Shown here: one piece after another, positions 53,413 to 53,422 of the stretch
How positions within the stretch are numbered: the stretch's first letter is position 1
How the letters are laid out: every line of letters begins with the position of its first letter
DNA from: Desulfobacteraceae bacterium UBA2174
Lineage (GTDB): Bacteria; Desulfobacterota; Desulfobacteria; Desulfobacterales; UBA2174
DNA length: 53,422 nucleotides
Assembly: GCA_002327445.1 (NCBI GenBank)
Contig: DCWA01000007.1
Span: 1-53,422, forward strand
Direction of reading: 5' to 3'
Position numbers and translations under genes: made by a program
Notes under the pieces: generated by a model
Database searches by the model: none
What the model saw: only the letters and a program-made list of their open reading frames with translations
Told to the model about the DNA's origin: nothing

Positions 53413-53422
53413 TTACTCAAGT

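Overview
The window is a GC-rich chromosomal segment that most resembles a strictly anaerobic, sulfate-reducer-like Desulfobacterota (deltaproteobacterium). The reasons are the gene content: a Tat-exported periplasmic [NiFe] hydrogenase with its Hyp maturation set, a tungsten-type aldehyde:ferredoxin oxidoreductase with a polyferredoxin, a MetV/MetF methylene-tetrahydrofolate reductase joined to heterodisulfide-reductase-like subunits, CoA-disulfide reductase, and one gene that can only be read in full if an in-frame TGA is selenocysteine. The species cannot be named from the sequence alone.

Layout. 1-160: 3' end of a group II intron (end of the reverse transcriptase frame, domain V, domain VI with branch-point A). 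316-1386: two small hypotheticals. 1626-4267: hydrogenase small and large subunits, closed by a strong terminator. 4328-6803 (minus): polyferredoxin and AOR-family enzyme. 7194-10615: a secreted hypothetical protein, an XRE-cupin regulator and acetoacetyl-CoA synthetase. 10856-16203: hydrogenase maturation cluster (protease, hypC, hypF, hypD, hypE). 16278-22489: apbE, rimO, polyprenyl synthetase, FlgT-like exported protein, tRNA-Val(GAC), and a phosphoribosyltransferase overlapping a PIN-domain gene. 22601-28968: UbiA-type prenyltransferase, CoA-transferase/GNAT fusion, CNT nucleoside transporter, LMW-PTP, lgt, CBS-ACT protein. 29029-36762 (minus): Do-type protease, DUF401 membrane protein, MBL-fold hydrolase, HrpA helicase. 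36907-38247: CoA-disulfide-reductase family. 38388-38843 (minus): double-HTH protein divergent from the next operon. 39244-45240: metV-metF-hdrA-hdrA/mvhD-hdrCB. 45491-47327 (minus): DUF2520 dehydrogenase and panB. 47696-50912: hisS and aspS. 51029-52342 (minus): CorC/HlyC-type membrane protein. 52882-53422 (minus): Cys-rich conserved hypothetical, apparently cut at its 5' end.

The most interesting locus is 39244-45240. Its five genes look like one electron-transfer module for the methyl branch of the Wood-Ljungdahl pathway. The Hdr part is packed into three polypeptides: an HdrA-like flavoprotein, a second HdrA-like protein carrying two ferredoxin clusters fused to an MvhD domain, and an HdrC-HdrB fusion. 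The HdrC-HdrB fusion has an in-frame TGA at codon 244, exactly where a CCG-type domain is expected to have Cys. The TGA is followed by a compact SECIS-like hairpin, and homology continues in the same frame for almost 200 codons. An ordinary gene caller would split it and lose its middle. The operon has a structured leader and a divergent DNA-binding gene that could control it.

Several gene junctions carry degenerate short tandem repeats of different kinds (13947, 16225, 38281, 45345, 46374). Both ends of the window bear mobile-element traces: the group II intron on the left, and a perfect 12-bp palindrome and a truncated-looking gene on the right.
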